From contig NZ_BNJF01000001.1 of the NCBI RefSeq assembly GCF_016587355.1, positions 1,054,001 through 1,118,000 of the forward strand: a DNA stretch of 64,000 nucleotides, given 5' to 3'. Within the stretch, counting starts at the first letter, position 1; each line of letters begins with the position of its first letter. This DNA comes from Ktedonospora formicarum (GTDB taxonomy: Bacteria > Chloroflexota > Ktedonobacteria > Ktedonobacterales > Ktedonobacteraceae). The notes beneath the pieces were generated by a model. That model was not told the origin of the DNA, made no database searches, and saw nothing but the letters and a program-made list of their open reading frames with translations. The position numbers and the translations under genes were made by a program. This document shows, in pieces, positions 25,687-35,632 of this stretch.

Positions 25687-26975
25687 TCAATCTTCACGCT
25701 CCTGTTCACGCGAGAGAGGAACAACATGGATATCAGCGTTTGCGCGCAGGCGGAGCAAACGATTTACAACTGAACCCGACAAGAACTCCTCTAAACGCGT
25801 ATGTGTTGGCTGTCCAATCACCAGTTGCGTTGCGTGCTTTTCGTGCGCAACCTGAACGAGAGCCGAGGCAATATCTGTGCTCTTGAGGCGCACCACCTCG
25901 GCTCCCAGATCTTCAGCCAGGAGCGCATGCTCTTCCAGACGGCGCTGTGCATCCAGGAAATGAGCCTTCATACCAACCCCATACTTAAGGAAACCTAGCA
26001 GACGGCGGCGCACAGCAGCATAGCCTTCTAACTCAATCGAGACCGCGATCAAGTTGGCATGTAAACCATGCGCCAATCGCCAGGCATCGCGAATAATTGA
26101 GCGGCTCTGAGCCCGATGATCAAATCCCACCAGAACACACTCGCTGGTGGTCCATGTCTCGTTAATGGCATGGGCCGTCATATACTCCTGGAGTTGGGAT
26201 TCGGTCTTGTTCGCTGTTAAGCGTAAGGCAATCTCACGTAGGGCAGTTAAATTCCCCTCGCGAAAAAAATTCTTGAGCGCAGGCTCTATGCGCTCGGGGG
26301 ATAGATGTTGCCATGCTGCATACGTTGGCGCAGGGCGCGAGGCGCGATATCGACAAGTTCCACCTCATCAGCCTGATCCAGCACCGAGTCTGGTAGCGTC
26401 TCGCGTACCCGTATCCCCGTGATGCTCGCAACCAGATCGTTCAAACTCTCTAGATGCTGAACATTCAACGTTGTGATCACATCGATTCCCGCGTCCAGAA
26501 GCTCTCGCACATCCTTGTAGCGTTTGCGGTGCCGAGATCCAGCGGCATTGGTATGCGCGAGTTCATCAACAAGCGCGACCTGTGGATGACGGGCCAGAAC
26601 CGCGTCTATGTCCATTTCCTCCAGCACCACACCTCGATATGGTATACGCTGACGCGGTATGATTTCCAGTTCGCCTATCTGAGACTTGGTTTGCGCTCGT
26701 CCATGCGTTTCGACAAACCCAATGACGACATCGGTACCGCGCTCCTTGCGTCTACACCCCTCGTTGAGCATGGCATAGGTCTTGCCTACACCAGCTGACG
26801 CTCCCAGGTAGACCCGCAGACGACCACGGCTCATCTGTGGGTCACTGGCATCGTCTAGTGACGCAGGGGTAGGTACCCCTACGTCACTATCGCGTAGTTT
26901 GTAGCGTTGTAGGATGGCCTCTGGATCAGGGCGCTCATCCTCTCGATGTGAGTTGTCAGCCGTTGATAGACTCAT
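25687..26975 (-). CDS. kdpD: KdpD input-domain protein (KdpD N-domain plus USP domain), frameshifted, no kinase
   Basis: Two minus-strand frames form one ~430-residue protein. The first (26975-26286) is the KdpD N-terminal domain: Walker A in YLGASAGVGKTYAM, IGFVETHGR, and a Walker B DELAHTN. The second (to 25687) is the USP domain (ECVLVGFDHRAQS, LVIGQPTHTRLEEFLSGSV). Adding one C to the C5 run (G5 on the plus strand, 26296-26300) restores the canonical YPPERIEPALKNFF junction. Membrane and kinase domains are absent, so this is a detached sensor input that in KdpD responds to K+ and c-di-AMP signals. It lies downstream of kdpC in the same operon. The kinase half is probably the gene at 35633. 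Confidence 0.8.
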
Positions 26976-26995
26976 CACAGCCCCTTACTAACCTG

Positions 26996-27592
26996 CTACT
27001 TACCATCAAGAGCCAGATTGAGGTCCAGCACATTGATGTGTTCCTCGCCCAGGAAGCCAAGGAAGCGTCCCTGCACGTGCGCCATCACGAGCTGGCGTAC
27101 CTGATCCTGGCTCATACCACGCTCCCTGGCGATGCGTGGAACCTGAAAGAGGGCAGCCGCGACCGAGATATCAGGATCAAGGCCAGATCCCGAAGCTGTT
27201 ACCAGATCCACAGGCACCGGTACCCCAGGATTCTCCTTTTGAAGCTCCTTTACACGCTCATTTACTGCGTCTGTCAGGTTCTTATTCGTTGGCCCCAGGT
27301 TGGAGGCCGACGAATTTGCGGCGTTGTATGGCTCGCTCTTGGTGCTATCCGTCGAAGACAGAGTAGCAGAAGGGCGTCCATGAAAGTAATTGGGCGAGGT
27401 CCAGTATTGACCAATCAGATCTGAACCAATGACCTGTCCATTCATCGTATGCAAACTACCATTGGCCTGATAGGGGAAGATTAACTGCGCCAGGCCAGTT
27501 ACCAGACCAGGGTAGAGAAGCCCGGTCACGATTGTCAACAGTAGTGTAATTACAACTGCCGGGCGAACGTAATTCTTCATTGCGAGAGCCAT
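26996..27592 (-). CDS. kdpC: K+-transporting ATPase subunit C
   Basis: The 198-residue protein has one N-terminal membrane helix (residues ~10-38) and the KdpC hallmarks IGQYWTSPNYFHGRPSAT, ASGSGLDPDISVAAALFQVPRIA and GEEHINVLDLNLALD. KdpC assembles with KdpA and KdpB at the cytoplasmic membrane and aids ATP binding. GAAGGAA precedes the ATG. It is 23 nt after kdpB. Confidence 0.97.
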   Translation of the reverse strand: MALAMKNYVRPAVVITLLLTIVTGLLYPGLVTGLAQLIFPYQANGSLHTMNGQVIGSDLIGQYWTSPNYFHGRPSATLSSTDSTKSEPYNAANSSASNLGPTNKNLTDAVNERVKELQKENPGVPVPVDLVTASGSGLDPDISVAAALFQVPRIARERGMSQDQVRQLVMAHVQGRFLGFLGEEHINVLDLNLALDGK

Positions 27593-27615
27593 GTCCAGTA
27601 TTCCTTCACACGCAA

Positions 27616-29757
27616 CTACGCGAGATGCAACAACACTAAGATGACATCAATAATTTTGATACCAATGAACGGTGCGATCAAGCCGCCAAGACCGTAGATG
27701 AGCAGGTTACGTCTTAACAGTGGACCTGCGCCTAGTGGCTGATACTTCACACCACGCAGAGCCAGCGGGATCAGCAGTACAATGATAATCGCATTGAAGA
27801 TAACCGCCGAAAGAATCGCGCTATGTGGTGTTGCCAATTGCATAATATTGAGCGTATTAAGCACTGGAAATGCCACCGAGAACATAGCCGGAATGATAGC
27901 GAAGTACTTCGCAACGTCGTTCGCGATACTAAAAGTAGTCAGCGCACCACGCGTCATCAGCAACTGCTTGCCAACCTCAACAACCTCGATCAGCTTGGTT
28001 GGGTTCGAATCCAGGTCAACCATGTTCGCAGCTTCTTTGGCTGCCTGAGTGCCCGTGTTCATAGCCACACCCACATCGGCCTGAGCCAGAGCGGGAGCAT
28101 CATTCGTACCATCACCAGTCATTGCAACCAGGCGACCTCCGGCCTGCTGATCGCGAATCAACTTCATCTTGGTTTCAGGTGTTGCCTGAGCCAGGAAATC
28201 ATCGACGCCTGCCTCTTTGGCGATGGCGGCAGCGGTCAGAGGATTATCACCCGTGATCATCACGGTGCGAATACCCATCTTGCGCATTTGCTCAAAGCGC
28301 TCACGCATTCCGCCCTTGACAATATCCTTCAACTCGATGACACCTAGCAGGCGCGCGCTTCCATTGAGGCCGCCATTATCGGCAACCACTAGAGGAGTGC
28401 TACCAGCACGCGCGATATCCTCAACAAGCTTGGTCAACTCATCGCTGATAGCGCCACCATTCTCAGCGGCATAACGATTCAGAGCATCACCCGCGCCCTT
28501 GCGAACCGAGCGCATCCGTCCGCCCGGCAAGGGCAGGTCGACACCACTCATACGCGTCTGGGCAGAGAAAGGAATAAAAGTTGCACCAACGCTATTCATC
28601 TCACCCAGGGCATAACGCTCTTCCGCAAGCTTGACGATTGAGCGACCCTCGGGCGTCTCGTCCGCCAGGCTTGAGAGCAAGGCCGCTTCAGCCAGTTCGC
28701 GCTCATTGATCCCAGCAAGGGGCACGAAACGACTCGCCATGCGGTTACCCAGAGTAATTGTGCCCGTCTTGTCCAGCAAGAGTACATCAACATCACCCGC
28801 GGCCTCGACCGCGCGCCCGCTCATGGCGAGCACATTGCGCTGAACCATACGGTCCATGCCAGCAATACCAATCGCCGAGAGCAGACCGCCAATCGTGGTT
28901 GGAATCAGACAGACCAGCAAGGCGATCAGCGTTGTAATCGCGACCGGGCTACCAGAATAGATGGCGAAGGGTTCCAGTGTCACTACAGCCAGCATAAAGA
29001 TGATGGTCAGGCTAGCCAGCAGAATATTCAGCGCAATTTCGTTAGGTGTCTTCTGGCGCGAAGCTCCCTCAACGAGGGCAATCATACGATCCAGGAAAGA
29101 TTCGCCAGGGTTGGCGCTGATGCGTACCACAATCCAGTCGGAGAGGACGCGCGTTCCGCCAGTGACTGCGCTGCGGTCACCACCACTCTCGCGAATGACC
29201 GGCGCAGACTCGCCAGTAATCGCCGACTCGTCAACCGAGGCCACCCCCTCGACAACATCGCCATCGCCAGGGATGATATCGCCCGCCTCGACCAGCACCA
29301 GGTCACCCTTACGCAGGTCAGGGGCCTGCACCTCGACAAAGCCAGCCTCTCGCTTACCCGTCTTGAGCCGCTTAGCCAGAGTACTGGTTCGTGTACGACG
29401 TAGGGCATCGGCCTGAGCCTTACCACGTCCCTCCGCCACGGCTTCAGCGAAGTTGGCAAAGATAACTGTAAACCAGAGCCAGATCGTCACCCCCAGGGTA
29501 AACCACATCTCACTGACGGGTCCCTGGATAAGCAGGCGAAGCCATTCTATGGTTGTGATAACGCTACCGACTTCGACAACGAACATCACCGGGTTCTTGA
29601 GCTGCCAGCGCGGATCCAGCTTCTTCAATGAGTCGATCAGCGCGCGGCTGAGGATCGGACCATTGAAGATGGAGTTCGAGCTTTTGCGCCGTGCCTTCCA
29701 CTGCTTCGTTTCAAGTGCCTCTGTGTGCTCTTTGGTATCTGTATCAATATTCATCAT
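27616..29757 (-). CDS. kdpB: K+-transporting P-type ATPase subunit B
   Basis: The 713-residue P-type ATPase has the phosphorylation site [11 protein letters not shown], the actuator motif [16 protein letters not shown] and the hinge [19 protein letters not shown]. About seven membrane helices are placed as in KdpB. It hydrolyses ATP to drive K+ uptake through KdpA. It starts 3 nt after the kdpA stop, which indicates translational coupling. It is about 30 residues longer at the N-terminus than E. coli KdpB, with a charged extension. Confidence 0.97.
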   Translation of the reverse strand: MMNIDTDTKEHTEALETKQWKARRKSSNSIFNGPILSRALIDSLKKLDPRWQLKNPVMFVVEVGSVITTIEWLRLLIQGPVSEMWFTLGVTIWLWFTVIFANFAEAVAEGRGKAQADALRRTRTSTLAKRLKTGKREAGFVEVQAPDLRKGDLVLVEAGDIIPGDGDVVEGVASVDESAITGESAPVIRESGGDRSAVTGGTRVLSDWIVVRISANPGESFLDRMIALVEGASRQKTPNEIALNILLASLTIIFMLAVVTLEPFAIYSGSPVAITTLIALLVCLIPTTIGGLLSAIGIAGMDRMVQRNVLAMSGRAVEAAGDVDVLLLDKTGTITLGNRMASRFVPLAGINERELAEAALLSSLADETPEGRSIVKLAEERYALGEMNSVGATFIPFSAQTRMSGVDLPLPGGRMRSVRKGAGDALNRYAAENGGAISDELTKLVEDIARAGSTPLVVADNGGLNGSARLLGVIELKDIVKGGMRERFEQMRKMGIRTVMITGDNPLTAAAIAKEAGVDDFLAQATPETKMKLIRDQQAGGRLVAMTGDGTNDAPALAQADVGVAMNTGTQAAKEAANMVDLDSNPTKLIEVVEVGKQLLMTRGALTTFSIANDVAKYFAIIPAMFSVAFPVLNTLNIMQLATPHSAILSAVIFNAIIIVLLIPLALRGVKYQPLGAGPLLRRNLLIYGLGGLIAPFIGIKIIDVILVLLHLA

Positions 29758-29760
29758 GGA

Positions 29761-31494
29761 TTAAAACACCTTGCCTGCCAGCATCTGAAGATGCTCAACG
29801 ATTGGTCCCAACGCATAGGCGGGGAAGTAGGTCAGAGCGCCTACAATCAAGATCACACCTACCAGCAAGCTTGCGAATAACGGTCCAGTCGTTGGAAATG
29901 TTCCGGCATTCACAGGAACCACCTTCTTCTTGACCAGCGAGCCAGCCAAAGCCATCACCGGCACCACAAAGAGGAAGCGTCCAATAAGCATCGCAAAACC
30001 AATGGTCCAGTTATAGAAGCCAGTATTGACCGAGAGACCACCAAAGGCAGAGCCGTTGTTACCAGTACCAGAGGTATAGGCATACAGTATCTCCGAAAGT
30101 CCATGTGGACCAGGGTTCAGAATTGAGGCCGTACCGACTGGTAGTACGCTGGCAATAGCCGCAAAGCCCAGAATCGTAGCAGGGAGAATCAGGATCGCCA
30201 GTGCAGCCATCTTCATCTCTTTTTGCTCAATTTTCTTACCCAGGTATTCAGGGGTACGACCAACCATAAGACCCGCAATGAAGACGGCTAGAATGGCGAA
30301 GATGAGCATACCGTACAGACCTGAACCGACACCACCAAAGACAATCTCGCCCAGTGCGATATTCCCTAGTGGGATCATGCCGCCTAGCGGCGTAAAGCTA
30401 TCCAGGAAACCATTGACTGCGCCACAGGAGGCATCCGTCGTAATGACTGCAAAGAGAGATGATTGTGTAATTCCGAAGCGAACCTCTTTGCCCTCCATAT
30501 TTCCACCAACCTGGTAGTTGGTAATGGTCTGGTCCGCGCCAGCACTAGTCAACTGTGGATTGCCTATCTGCTCCATTGGCAGGGCTACGGCCACGCCTAA
30601 CAGGAAGAGGGCTGCCATCGCGCCCCAGATTGACCACCCTTGCTTTGTGTTGCCAGCCATACGTCCAAACATGTAGACCAGACCAGCAGGAATAGCAAAG
30701 ATAGCCAGCATCTCAATCATGTTGGTCAGCACATTAGGGTTCTCAAAGGGATGAGCAGAGTTAGCGTTAAAGAACCCGCCACCGTTAGTCCCAAACTCTT
30801 TGATAAACTCTTGGGAGGCAACAGGTCCCTGGGCTATCACCTGTTTGACGCCTTCCAGCGTCGTTATCTCTGTGTAGCTATTAAAGTTCTGGACCACACC
30901 CTGCGAAACCAGAACCAGGGCTCCGACAATGCTGATAGGCAGCAAGACATAGAGTACACAGCGCGTCAAATCAACCCAGAAATTACCTAGATGTTGCATA
31001 CTTCGGCGCGTCAGGGCTCGAACAAAAGCCACGGCTAGCACAATACCTGTTGCGGCCGAAGCAAAGTTATGAAAGGCCAGGCCAGCCATCTGCGTCAGAT
31101 AGCTCATTGTGGTCTCACCACCGTAGGCCTGCCAGTTTGTGTTACTCGTAAAGCTAGCAGCAGTATTAAAGGCCAAATTTGGAGCAACCGCCGTCATCCC
31201 TTGAGGGTTGAGTGGCAGCCACTGCTGCGTCCTTTGCTGTAAGTACAGGAGTAGCAGCCCGGCAGCACTGAAGAGCAGCATCGAGATAGTATAGCCAGTC
31301 CACTTTTGCTCTTCATCAGCGCGAACACCGCAGAGTTTGTAAAAAAGGCGCTCGACAGGCACTAACACAGGCGAGAGCCATGTACGCTCGCCAGCGAAGA
31401 CCTTCATCATGTAAAGTCCCATTGGCTTCGTAATCAGCAACAAAAGGACAACATAGACAAGCACCTGCAAGATCGCATTCATCGTCACAGGCAT
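29761..31494 (-). CDS. kdpA: K+-transporting ATPase subunit A (channel-like subunit)
   Basis: The 577-residue membrane protein contains the four selectivity-filter repeats in order: [54 protein letters not shown] and [10 protein letters not shown]. These line the high-affinity K+ pore. The start at 31494 follows GAGGTG by 8 nt. It is preceded by kdpF and a second small membrane peptide, as in typical kdp operons. Confidence 0.97.
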   Translation of the reverse strand: MPVTMNAILQVLVYVVLLLLITKPMGLYMMKVFAGERTWLSPVLVPVERLFYKLCGVRADEEQKWTGYTISMLLFSAAGLLLLYLQQRTQQWLPLNPQGMTAVAPNLAFNTAASFTSNTNWQAYGGETTMSYLTQMAGLAFHNFASAATGIVLAVAFVRALTRRSMQHLGNFWVDLTRCVLYVLLPISIVGALVLVSQGVVQNFNSYTEITTLEGVKQVIAQGPVASQEFIKEFGTNGGGFFNANSAHPFENPNVLTNMIEMLAIFAIPAGLVYMFGRMAGNTKQGWSIWGAMAALFLLGVAVALPMEQIGNPQLTSAGADQTITNYQVGGNMEGKEVRFGITQSSLFAVITTDASCGAVNGFLDSFTPLGGMIPLGNIALGEIVFGGVGSGLYGMLIFAILAVFIAGLMVGRTPEYLGKKIEQKEMKMAALAILILPATILGFAAIASVLPVGTASILNPGPHGLSEILYAYTSGTGNNGSAFGGLSVNTGFYNWTIGFAMLIGRFLFVVPVMALAGSLVKKKVVPVNAGTFPTTGPLFASLLVGVILIVGALTYFPAYALGPIVEHLQMLAGKVF

Positions 31495-31522
31495 AGATAT
31501 TACACCTCAATATAGACAAACA

Positions 31523-31618
31523 TTAAAACTTCTCAGGCGCGAGCAGAGCTATTCCAAGATAGACAATCAGCGCTAGCGATACAATTCCAACCAGAATATA
31601 CTCAACAGGTGAATTCAT
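31523..31618 (-). CDS. kdpF: KdpF small subunit (31 residues)
   Basis: The peptide starts MNSPVEYILVGIVSLALIVY and ends with APEKF. It has one membrane helix flanked by the residues typical of KdpF, which stabilises the KdpABC complex. AGGGAGG lies 5 nt before the ATG and overlaps the stop region of the upstream small peptide. The gap to kdpA is 28 nt. Confidence 0.9.
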   Translation of the reverse strand: MNSPVEYILVGIVSLALIVYLGIALLAPEKF

Positions 31619-31629
31619 TGCGACCTCCC

Positions 31630-31725
31630 TTATAAGCGATCACAAGCGGCGGTAAAGCCGATGCACAGCAGAAAAAAGGCCACTGTTGCCACAACAACTA
31701 TCAGGTCAATCACAATATCAGGCAT
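31630..31725 (-). CDS. 31-residue single-helix membrane peptide preceding kdpF
   Basis: The peptide starts MPDIVIDLIVVVATVAFFLL and ends TAACDRL. It is one membrane helix with a charged C-terminus. Similar short peptides ending in a Cys/Glu-Asp/Arg-Leu pattern occur upstream of kdpF or kdpA in many Gram-positive type kdp operons. That comparison comes from memory and was not searched. It is 11 nt upstream of kdpF with the kdpF ribosome site overlapping its end, so co-translation is likely. It may be a further accessory subunit of the Kdp complex. Confidence 0.7.
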   Translation of the reverse strand: MPDIVIDLIVVVATVAFFLLCIGFTAACDRL

Positions 31726-31743
31726 TGTGTTCCTCGCTTACTC

Positions 31744-31803
31744 CTTCTCGGAAAACCCAGACGCGCTGACGCTAGCCACGTTAACGGGTGGTTTTCTTAT
31801 AAG
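31744..31803 (+). repeat. Palindromic repeat element, copy C
   Basis: It begins CTTCTCGGAAAACCC and ends GGTGGTTTTCTTATAAG, with GTTAACGG before the right arm as in copy A. It ends 18 nt upstream of the first small membrane peptide of the kdp operon, which is on the opposite strand to the element's A-like reading. Confidence 0.65.
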
Positions 31804-31813
31804 ACCTTACTTC

Positions 31814-32245
31814 TTACTGACGACGCCCCAGAAGTGAACCATCGACATGCCTTTGAGCCGCGTTGGCAGCCAATCGCACGAGTGCATCCATTGGAAACGG
31901 CTTGGGAAGATATGCCAATGGCTGAAATTCCGCCAGGCGTCGAGGACTTATCCGCACAGCGGACAGAATAACAACTGGTAGCTTTTTCACCTGCTTATCA
32001 GCTTCATCTTCGAGAGGCTCGATCAGATGTTCCTGACGAGCTACTCTCAACACATCCCATCCAGTTTGCTCGGGGAGATTAATATCAAGCAAGATGAGAT
32101 CGAATGCTCCCTCACGCAAGCGATCTAATGCTTCTTCGGCAGAACAGGCACACTGTACCAGATGATCGCGAATTTTCAGATTGCGCGCGATCAACCCTCG
32201 CAGAACAGCATCGTCCTCCACTAGTAAAATGTGTGCTTGCGGCAT
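31814..32245 (-). CDS. Single-domain response regulator (receiver only)
   Basis: The ~143-residue receiver has the acidic pair VEDD, the phosphorylation site in LILLDINLPEQTGWD, and the YLPKPF Lys. There is no output domain. It could act as a phosphate sink or as a partner for the nearby kinase. ATG 32245 is chosen because AAAAGGG lies 8 nt upstream. It is codirectional with the kdp operon but separated from it by repeat copy C. A link with potassium control is inferred from location only. Confidence 0.85.
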   Translation of the reverse strand: MPQAHILLVEDDAVLRGLIARNLKIRDHLVQCACSAEEALDRLREGAFDLILLDINLPEQTGWDVLRVARQEHLIEPLEDEADKQVKKLPVVILSAVRISPRRLAEFQPLAYLPKPFPMDALVRLAANAAQRHVDGSLLGRRQ

Positions 32246-32668
32246 CTCAATATCCCTTTTGGCTTGCATTTCCCTCACCGAGCGTTCTTCCTAGTGATCA
32301 AATGCGATCTTCAAAACAGGAAGGGGACATGGCAGAGTTTTTACCTCTGTCGGTTTCCTAGCACCTCAGCGTTTTCTGCTTATATACTAGCCCGTATTTA
32401 CTCAAAAGAGAGTCAAGAGAAAATAGAGCGATCTCAAGATTTGCTAAAGATTTGGATGAGTGGACAAACTCGCTGCAGCTATTCGTAGCTCCAAAAGAGA
32501 GGAAATCTCTACACTTTTATGAGTATTGGATTGCGATCTCTATTCAGCGTCTATACTACACAGAGGAAAAACTTACAGCGTCATGCAAGTTGCAGTGGTC
32601 CTAAAATTCTTAGGAGAAAAACAATCAATCAGCCGTACTGAATGGCTTGTTGAGCGTGGTGAGAACTT

Positions 32669-32698
32669 TTGTAACGCGCCAGCATAATATGTTACACT
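32669..32698 (+). promoter_or_regulatory. Candidate kimA promoter
   Basis: TTGTAA (32669-32674), an 18-bp spacer and TACACT (32693-32698) form a plausible sigma-A promoter. It would give a leader of about 120 nt that includes hairpin H and the GCAA tetraloop hairpin. Confidence 0.45.
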
Positions 32699-32723
32699 GT
32701 ATAGATGCGTGAGAGCCTTACAT

Positions 32724-32761
32724 AGACGAATGCTTTCAAGCAACAAGCCTTTCATTCGTCT
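32724..32761. repeat. Leader hairpin family G/H, copy H
   Basis: AGACGAATG and CATTCGTCT are exact complements, and the loop carries ACAAGCC as in copy G. It ends 64 nt before the kimA start codon. A GNRA-capped hairpin (GGGAG, GCAA loop, CTCCC, 32777-32790) follows. Confidence 0.65.
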
Positions 32762-32825
32762 GATTGGTTTCACATCGGGAGGCAACTCCCTATATCATTC
32801 TCTTTAATAAGGATGACAGTTTGAC

Positions 32826-34862
32826 ATGGCACAGGAATCTGTGGCTTCAGCAACATCTCATGTAGCCCATGAGGGTGATGAGCACAACACAAAAAACATG
32901 CTCGGCCCACTGCTCTGTTGGGCAGTGGTCTTCGCGGACATCGGCACCTCGGTCTACTACACGCCTGGTATTCTCTATAAATCTGTTCAAGGATTGGCAG
33001 GCTTCTTTGTCTTCCTGACGATGACCGTCTTCGTATTGCTCACCCTCAAATACGCAGAGGTCACCCATCGCTATCCCCAGGGTGGTGGTGTCGTTACCGT
33101 AGGCGCACAGGCACTAAATCCCTGGTTTGGGGCGCTGGGGGGCATGTTCATCCTGGTCGACTACTTCCTTACCGCTTCAATCAGTAGTCTGTCAGGTATC
33201 CAATATCTCAATGTCGTCATTCCCTCGCTTACGCCCTATATCCTGTGGGTCACCGTCGCGGTCGTCATACTCCTGGGCATGCTCAACTGGGTAGGCATTA
33301 GCGAAAGCGCAAAAGTAAGTCTGGTTGGGGCGATCATCGCCTTTGTAAGCGATATCGCGATCCTGGTTACAGTCTTCTCCCATATTTCTTTTGGGCAGTT
33401 TCTTGAGCTCTTTCCGAAGATGTTCGCTAATCAGAGCTTGACAGGGCTTGCACTATTGACTGGCTTCGCAAACGCCTTTCTGGCCTTCTCTGGTTTGGAA
33501 AGCATCTCCCAGCTCTCGCCTGTAATGAAGCGCCCACATAAGAAGGTCGCGGGACAGGCTCTCTTCCTGGTCGTCATTACAATTGGCTTGACCAGCCCCC
33601 TGCTCACACTCTTCTCAACGCTGCTATTACCACAATATGTCGCTAATGACGCGACCTCAGGACAGATCATTTCACTATTGGCAGGCAACTGGGGTAATCT
33701 GGCTCTACAAATTGAGGTCGCTATCAGCGCCAGTGCCCTCCTGGTCTTCGCAAGTAATACAGCAATCATTGGCGCGTACCACGTCTTTATGGCTCTCTCG
33801 CGCATGGGTTTCTTGCCCGAGGTAATTCTTAGCCGCAACAAGCTACGCGGCACACCTCACTTCTCTATCGCACTCGCAACTTTCATTCCGGTTGCCATCC
33901 TGATCGCAGTCAACGGCAATATCAATCTGCTTGGAGATATGTACGCCTTTGGACTGCTAGGTGCGTTTACGCTGACCTGTCTGGGGCTCGATGTCGTACG
34001 CACACGCGACTGGCGCAAGGCCATCGCCGCCCGTAAACGCCAAGCTAATCTGGCTGTAAGCGCTACACAGAGCAATGGTAGCAACCAGATAGGCGCAGCA
34101 GACATTACCTCGACCCATGACTTGCAGCTCTCACATGTGGAGCCTGTAAACAATATACAAGCCCCCACCAGCAACGGGACCGCAAAGCAGTTGCAAGAAG
34201 TGCAGAAGGAGACCCGTGGCTGGTGGTTTAAGATCGATTATGTTCTGGGCATCCTTACGACCCTTCTCGTTACGATTGCCTGGGTTACAAACCTGATCTT
34301 TAAACGCGACGCCACGCTCTTTGGTGGAAGTATCACAATTGTGGGTATGGCGATTGCTTATATCTACCATACACGATCAAGTAAGGTTACAGGCCGCGTC
34401 GTGGTGCCAGTTGTGGTGACGCGTGTGGAAGAGCGGATGCCTAATTCAATCCTGGCGGTTCTCAAGCCCGGCGATGAAGAGAATGAAGCAGTCATCCATT
34501 CGGCAATTAATAACAATGATCAGCATCGCCCGGTCGTCTTCCTCTATCTAAGCGACCACAAACCTAGAACTCAGGTACCACGGATGATGGAAATCGTTGA
34601 TCCCTACCTTGAGGACGAGCAGGCACGAAGCAGCTTTGGAAAAGCGGAAAGTGCGGCACTCAAAGCCAAGCTTCCCACCCGTAAATATATCTATATACAG
34701 GGTGGACCAGAAGTGGCAACTCGCGTCTGGCAGATGCTCCATCCACACGACACCATTGTCGCGGCGGATAATAATGAGCGACTCAAGGATATCAATCCGG
34801 ATCGCATTCGCTACGAGGTCACACCTGAAGGCAAGGTGGCACACCTTCTCAAGCGCTGGTAA
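32826..34862 (+). CDS. kimA: KimA-family potassium importer (APC superfamily)
   Basis: The 678-residue protein has about 12 membrane helices followed by a C-terminal cytoplasmic domain from ~500. Residues matching the K+-binding pattern known for KimA, in spacing, are D38 and Y45 (FADIGTSVYYTPG), D112, T116 and S120 (VDYFLTASIS), and the S222/E225 pair in FSGLES. KimA imports K+ with protons and is controlled by c-di-AMP through its cytoplasmic domain. An annotation as a plain amino-acid permease would be the usual misassignment. It sits between two K+-sensing gene sets. The alignment positions were recalled, not computed. Confidence 0.8.
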   Translation: MAQESVASATSHVAHEGDEHNTKNMLGPLLCWAVVFADIGTSVYYTPGILYKSVQGLAGFFVFLTMTVFVLLTLKYAEVTHRYPQGGGVVTVGAQALNPWFGALGGMFILVDYFLTASISSLSGIQYLNVVIPSLTPYILWVTVAVVILLGMLNWVGISESAKVSLVGAIIAFVSDIAILVTVFSHISFGQFLELFPKMFANQSLTGLALLTGFANAFLAFSGLESISQLSPVMKRPHKKVAGQALFLVVITIGLTSPLLTLFSTLLLPQYVANDATSGQIISLLAGNWGNLALQIEVAISASALLVFASNTAIIGAYHVFMALSRMGFLPEVILSRNKLRGTPHFSIALATFIPVAILIAVNGNINLLGDMYAFGLLGAFTLTCLGLDVVRTRDWRKAIAARKRQANLAVSATQSNGSNQIGAADITSTHDLQLSHVEPVNNIQAPTSNGTAKQLQEVQKETRGWWFKIDYVLGILTTLLVTIAWVTNLIFKRDATLFGGSITIVGMAIAYIYHTRSSKVTGRVVVPVVVTRVEERMPNSILAVLKPGDEENEAVIHSAINNNDQHRPVVFLYLSDHKPRTQVPRMMEIVDPYLEDEQARSSFGKAESAALKAKLPTRKYIYIQGGPEVATRVWQMLHPHDTIVAADNNERLKDINPDRIRYEVTPEGKVAHLLKRW

Positions 34863-34882
34863 GCCCTTTCTTTTCTTTGAGA

Positions 34883-34921
34883 AAAGGAGTAGTCCGAACG
34901 GTGCTCGGACTACTCCTTTTC
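34883..34921. terminator. 16-bp perfect hairpin shared by convergent kimA and kdpE
   Basis: AAAAGGAGTAGTCCGA (34883-34898) pairs exactly with 34906-34921. It starts 20 nt after the kimA stop and ends 2 nt before the kdpE stop. Confidence 0.85.
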
Positions 34922-34923
34922 TG

Positions 34924-35628
34924 TTATTCAGGCTCTTCGCTGTTAAAGCGATAACCAACACCAGATATAGTGAGAATGAAGCGTGGTTGGGCCGGGTCAG
35001 GCTCGATTTTACGACGCAACTGTCCAATATATACATGAAGATAATGCGCCTCCGCTCCATATCCTGTTCCCCATACCTGCGCAAGCAACATCTGGCGCGT
35101 CATGATCTTACCAGAGTTGCTTATCAGAGCCTTGAGCAAATCATATTCGGTCGGTGTGAGCTTGATGTCACGCCCATCCACCTGAACGAGGCGCTGCGAA
35201 AAATCAACACGCAATGGGCCTGCCTGAAAAACCGGTTCGGTTCCGACCTTTACCTGGGCTGTGTGCCGCAGTGAGACCCGTACCCGCGCTAACACTTCGT
35301 TCATACCGAAGGGTTTGGAGACGTAGTCGTCAGCGCCCAGGTCGAGCGCCTGCACCTTATCACGCTCGGTATCTTTGACCGAGAGAACGATTATCGGCAG
35401 ATTGGACTGCTCACGAATTTTCTTGCACACCTCGAGGCCACTCATCCCCGGTAAGCCAAGGTCTAGCAGAACTAGATCTGGGCGATGGCGGGCAACCCCA
35501 TCAAGCGCCTCTTCTCCATTAGAAGCCGTGTATACTTCAAAGTCATGGGCCGTCAGGCTTCGCTGCAACGCACGTACAATTTCGATTTCATCATCTACTA
35601 CCAGAATGCGTGCCCCGCTTTTATGCAT
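34924..35628 (-). CDS. kdpE: KdpE-type response regulator (OmpR family)
   Basis: The 234-residue protein has an N-terminal receiver (VVDDE, phosphorylation site LVLLDLGLPGMSG, YVSKPFG) and a C-terminal winged helix (LTPTEYDLLKALISNSGKI, then GVGYRF). Its closeness to KdpE is seen in HYLHVYIGQLRRKIEPDP. The ATG lies 4 nt after the kinase stop, with its ribosome site inside the kinase tail. It should activate the kdp operon. Confidence 0.93.
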   Translation of the reverse strand: MHKSGARILVVDDEIEIVRALQRSLTAHDFEVYTASNGEEALDGVARHRPDLVLLDLGLPGMSGLEVCKKIREQSNLPIIVLSVKDTERDKVQALDLGADDYVSKPFGMNEVLARVRVSLRHTAQVKVGTEPVFQAGPLRVDFSQRLVQVDGRDIKLTPTEYDLLKALISNSGKIMTRQMLLAQVWGTGYGAEAHYLHVYIGQLRRKIEPDPAQPRFILTISGVGYRFNSEEPE

Positions 35629-35632
35629 AGTA

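Larger units (their letters stand above)
32246..32825. other. Divergent intergenic region with kimA promoter and structured leader
   Basis: The left half is AT-rich without assigned features. The right half holds a promoter (32669-32698), hairpin H (32724-32761) and a small GGGAG-GCAA-CTCCC hairpin (32777-32790), followed by the kimA ribosome site (AAGGA). Confidence 0.5.

Noticed and set aside
32666..32825. ydaO/c-di-AMP riboswitch before kimA
   Set aside because: This would be the expected regulator for kimA, but the conserved ydaO core motifs were not found; only a simple hairpin and a GCAA-capped stem are present.
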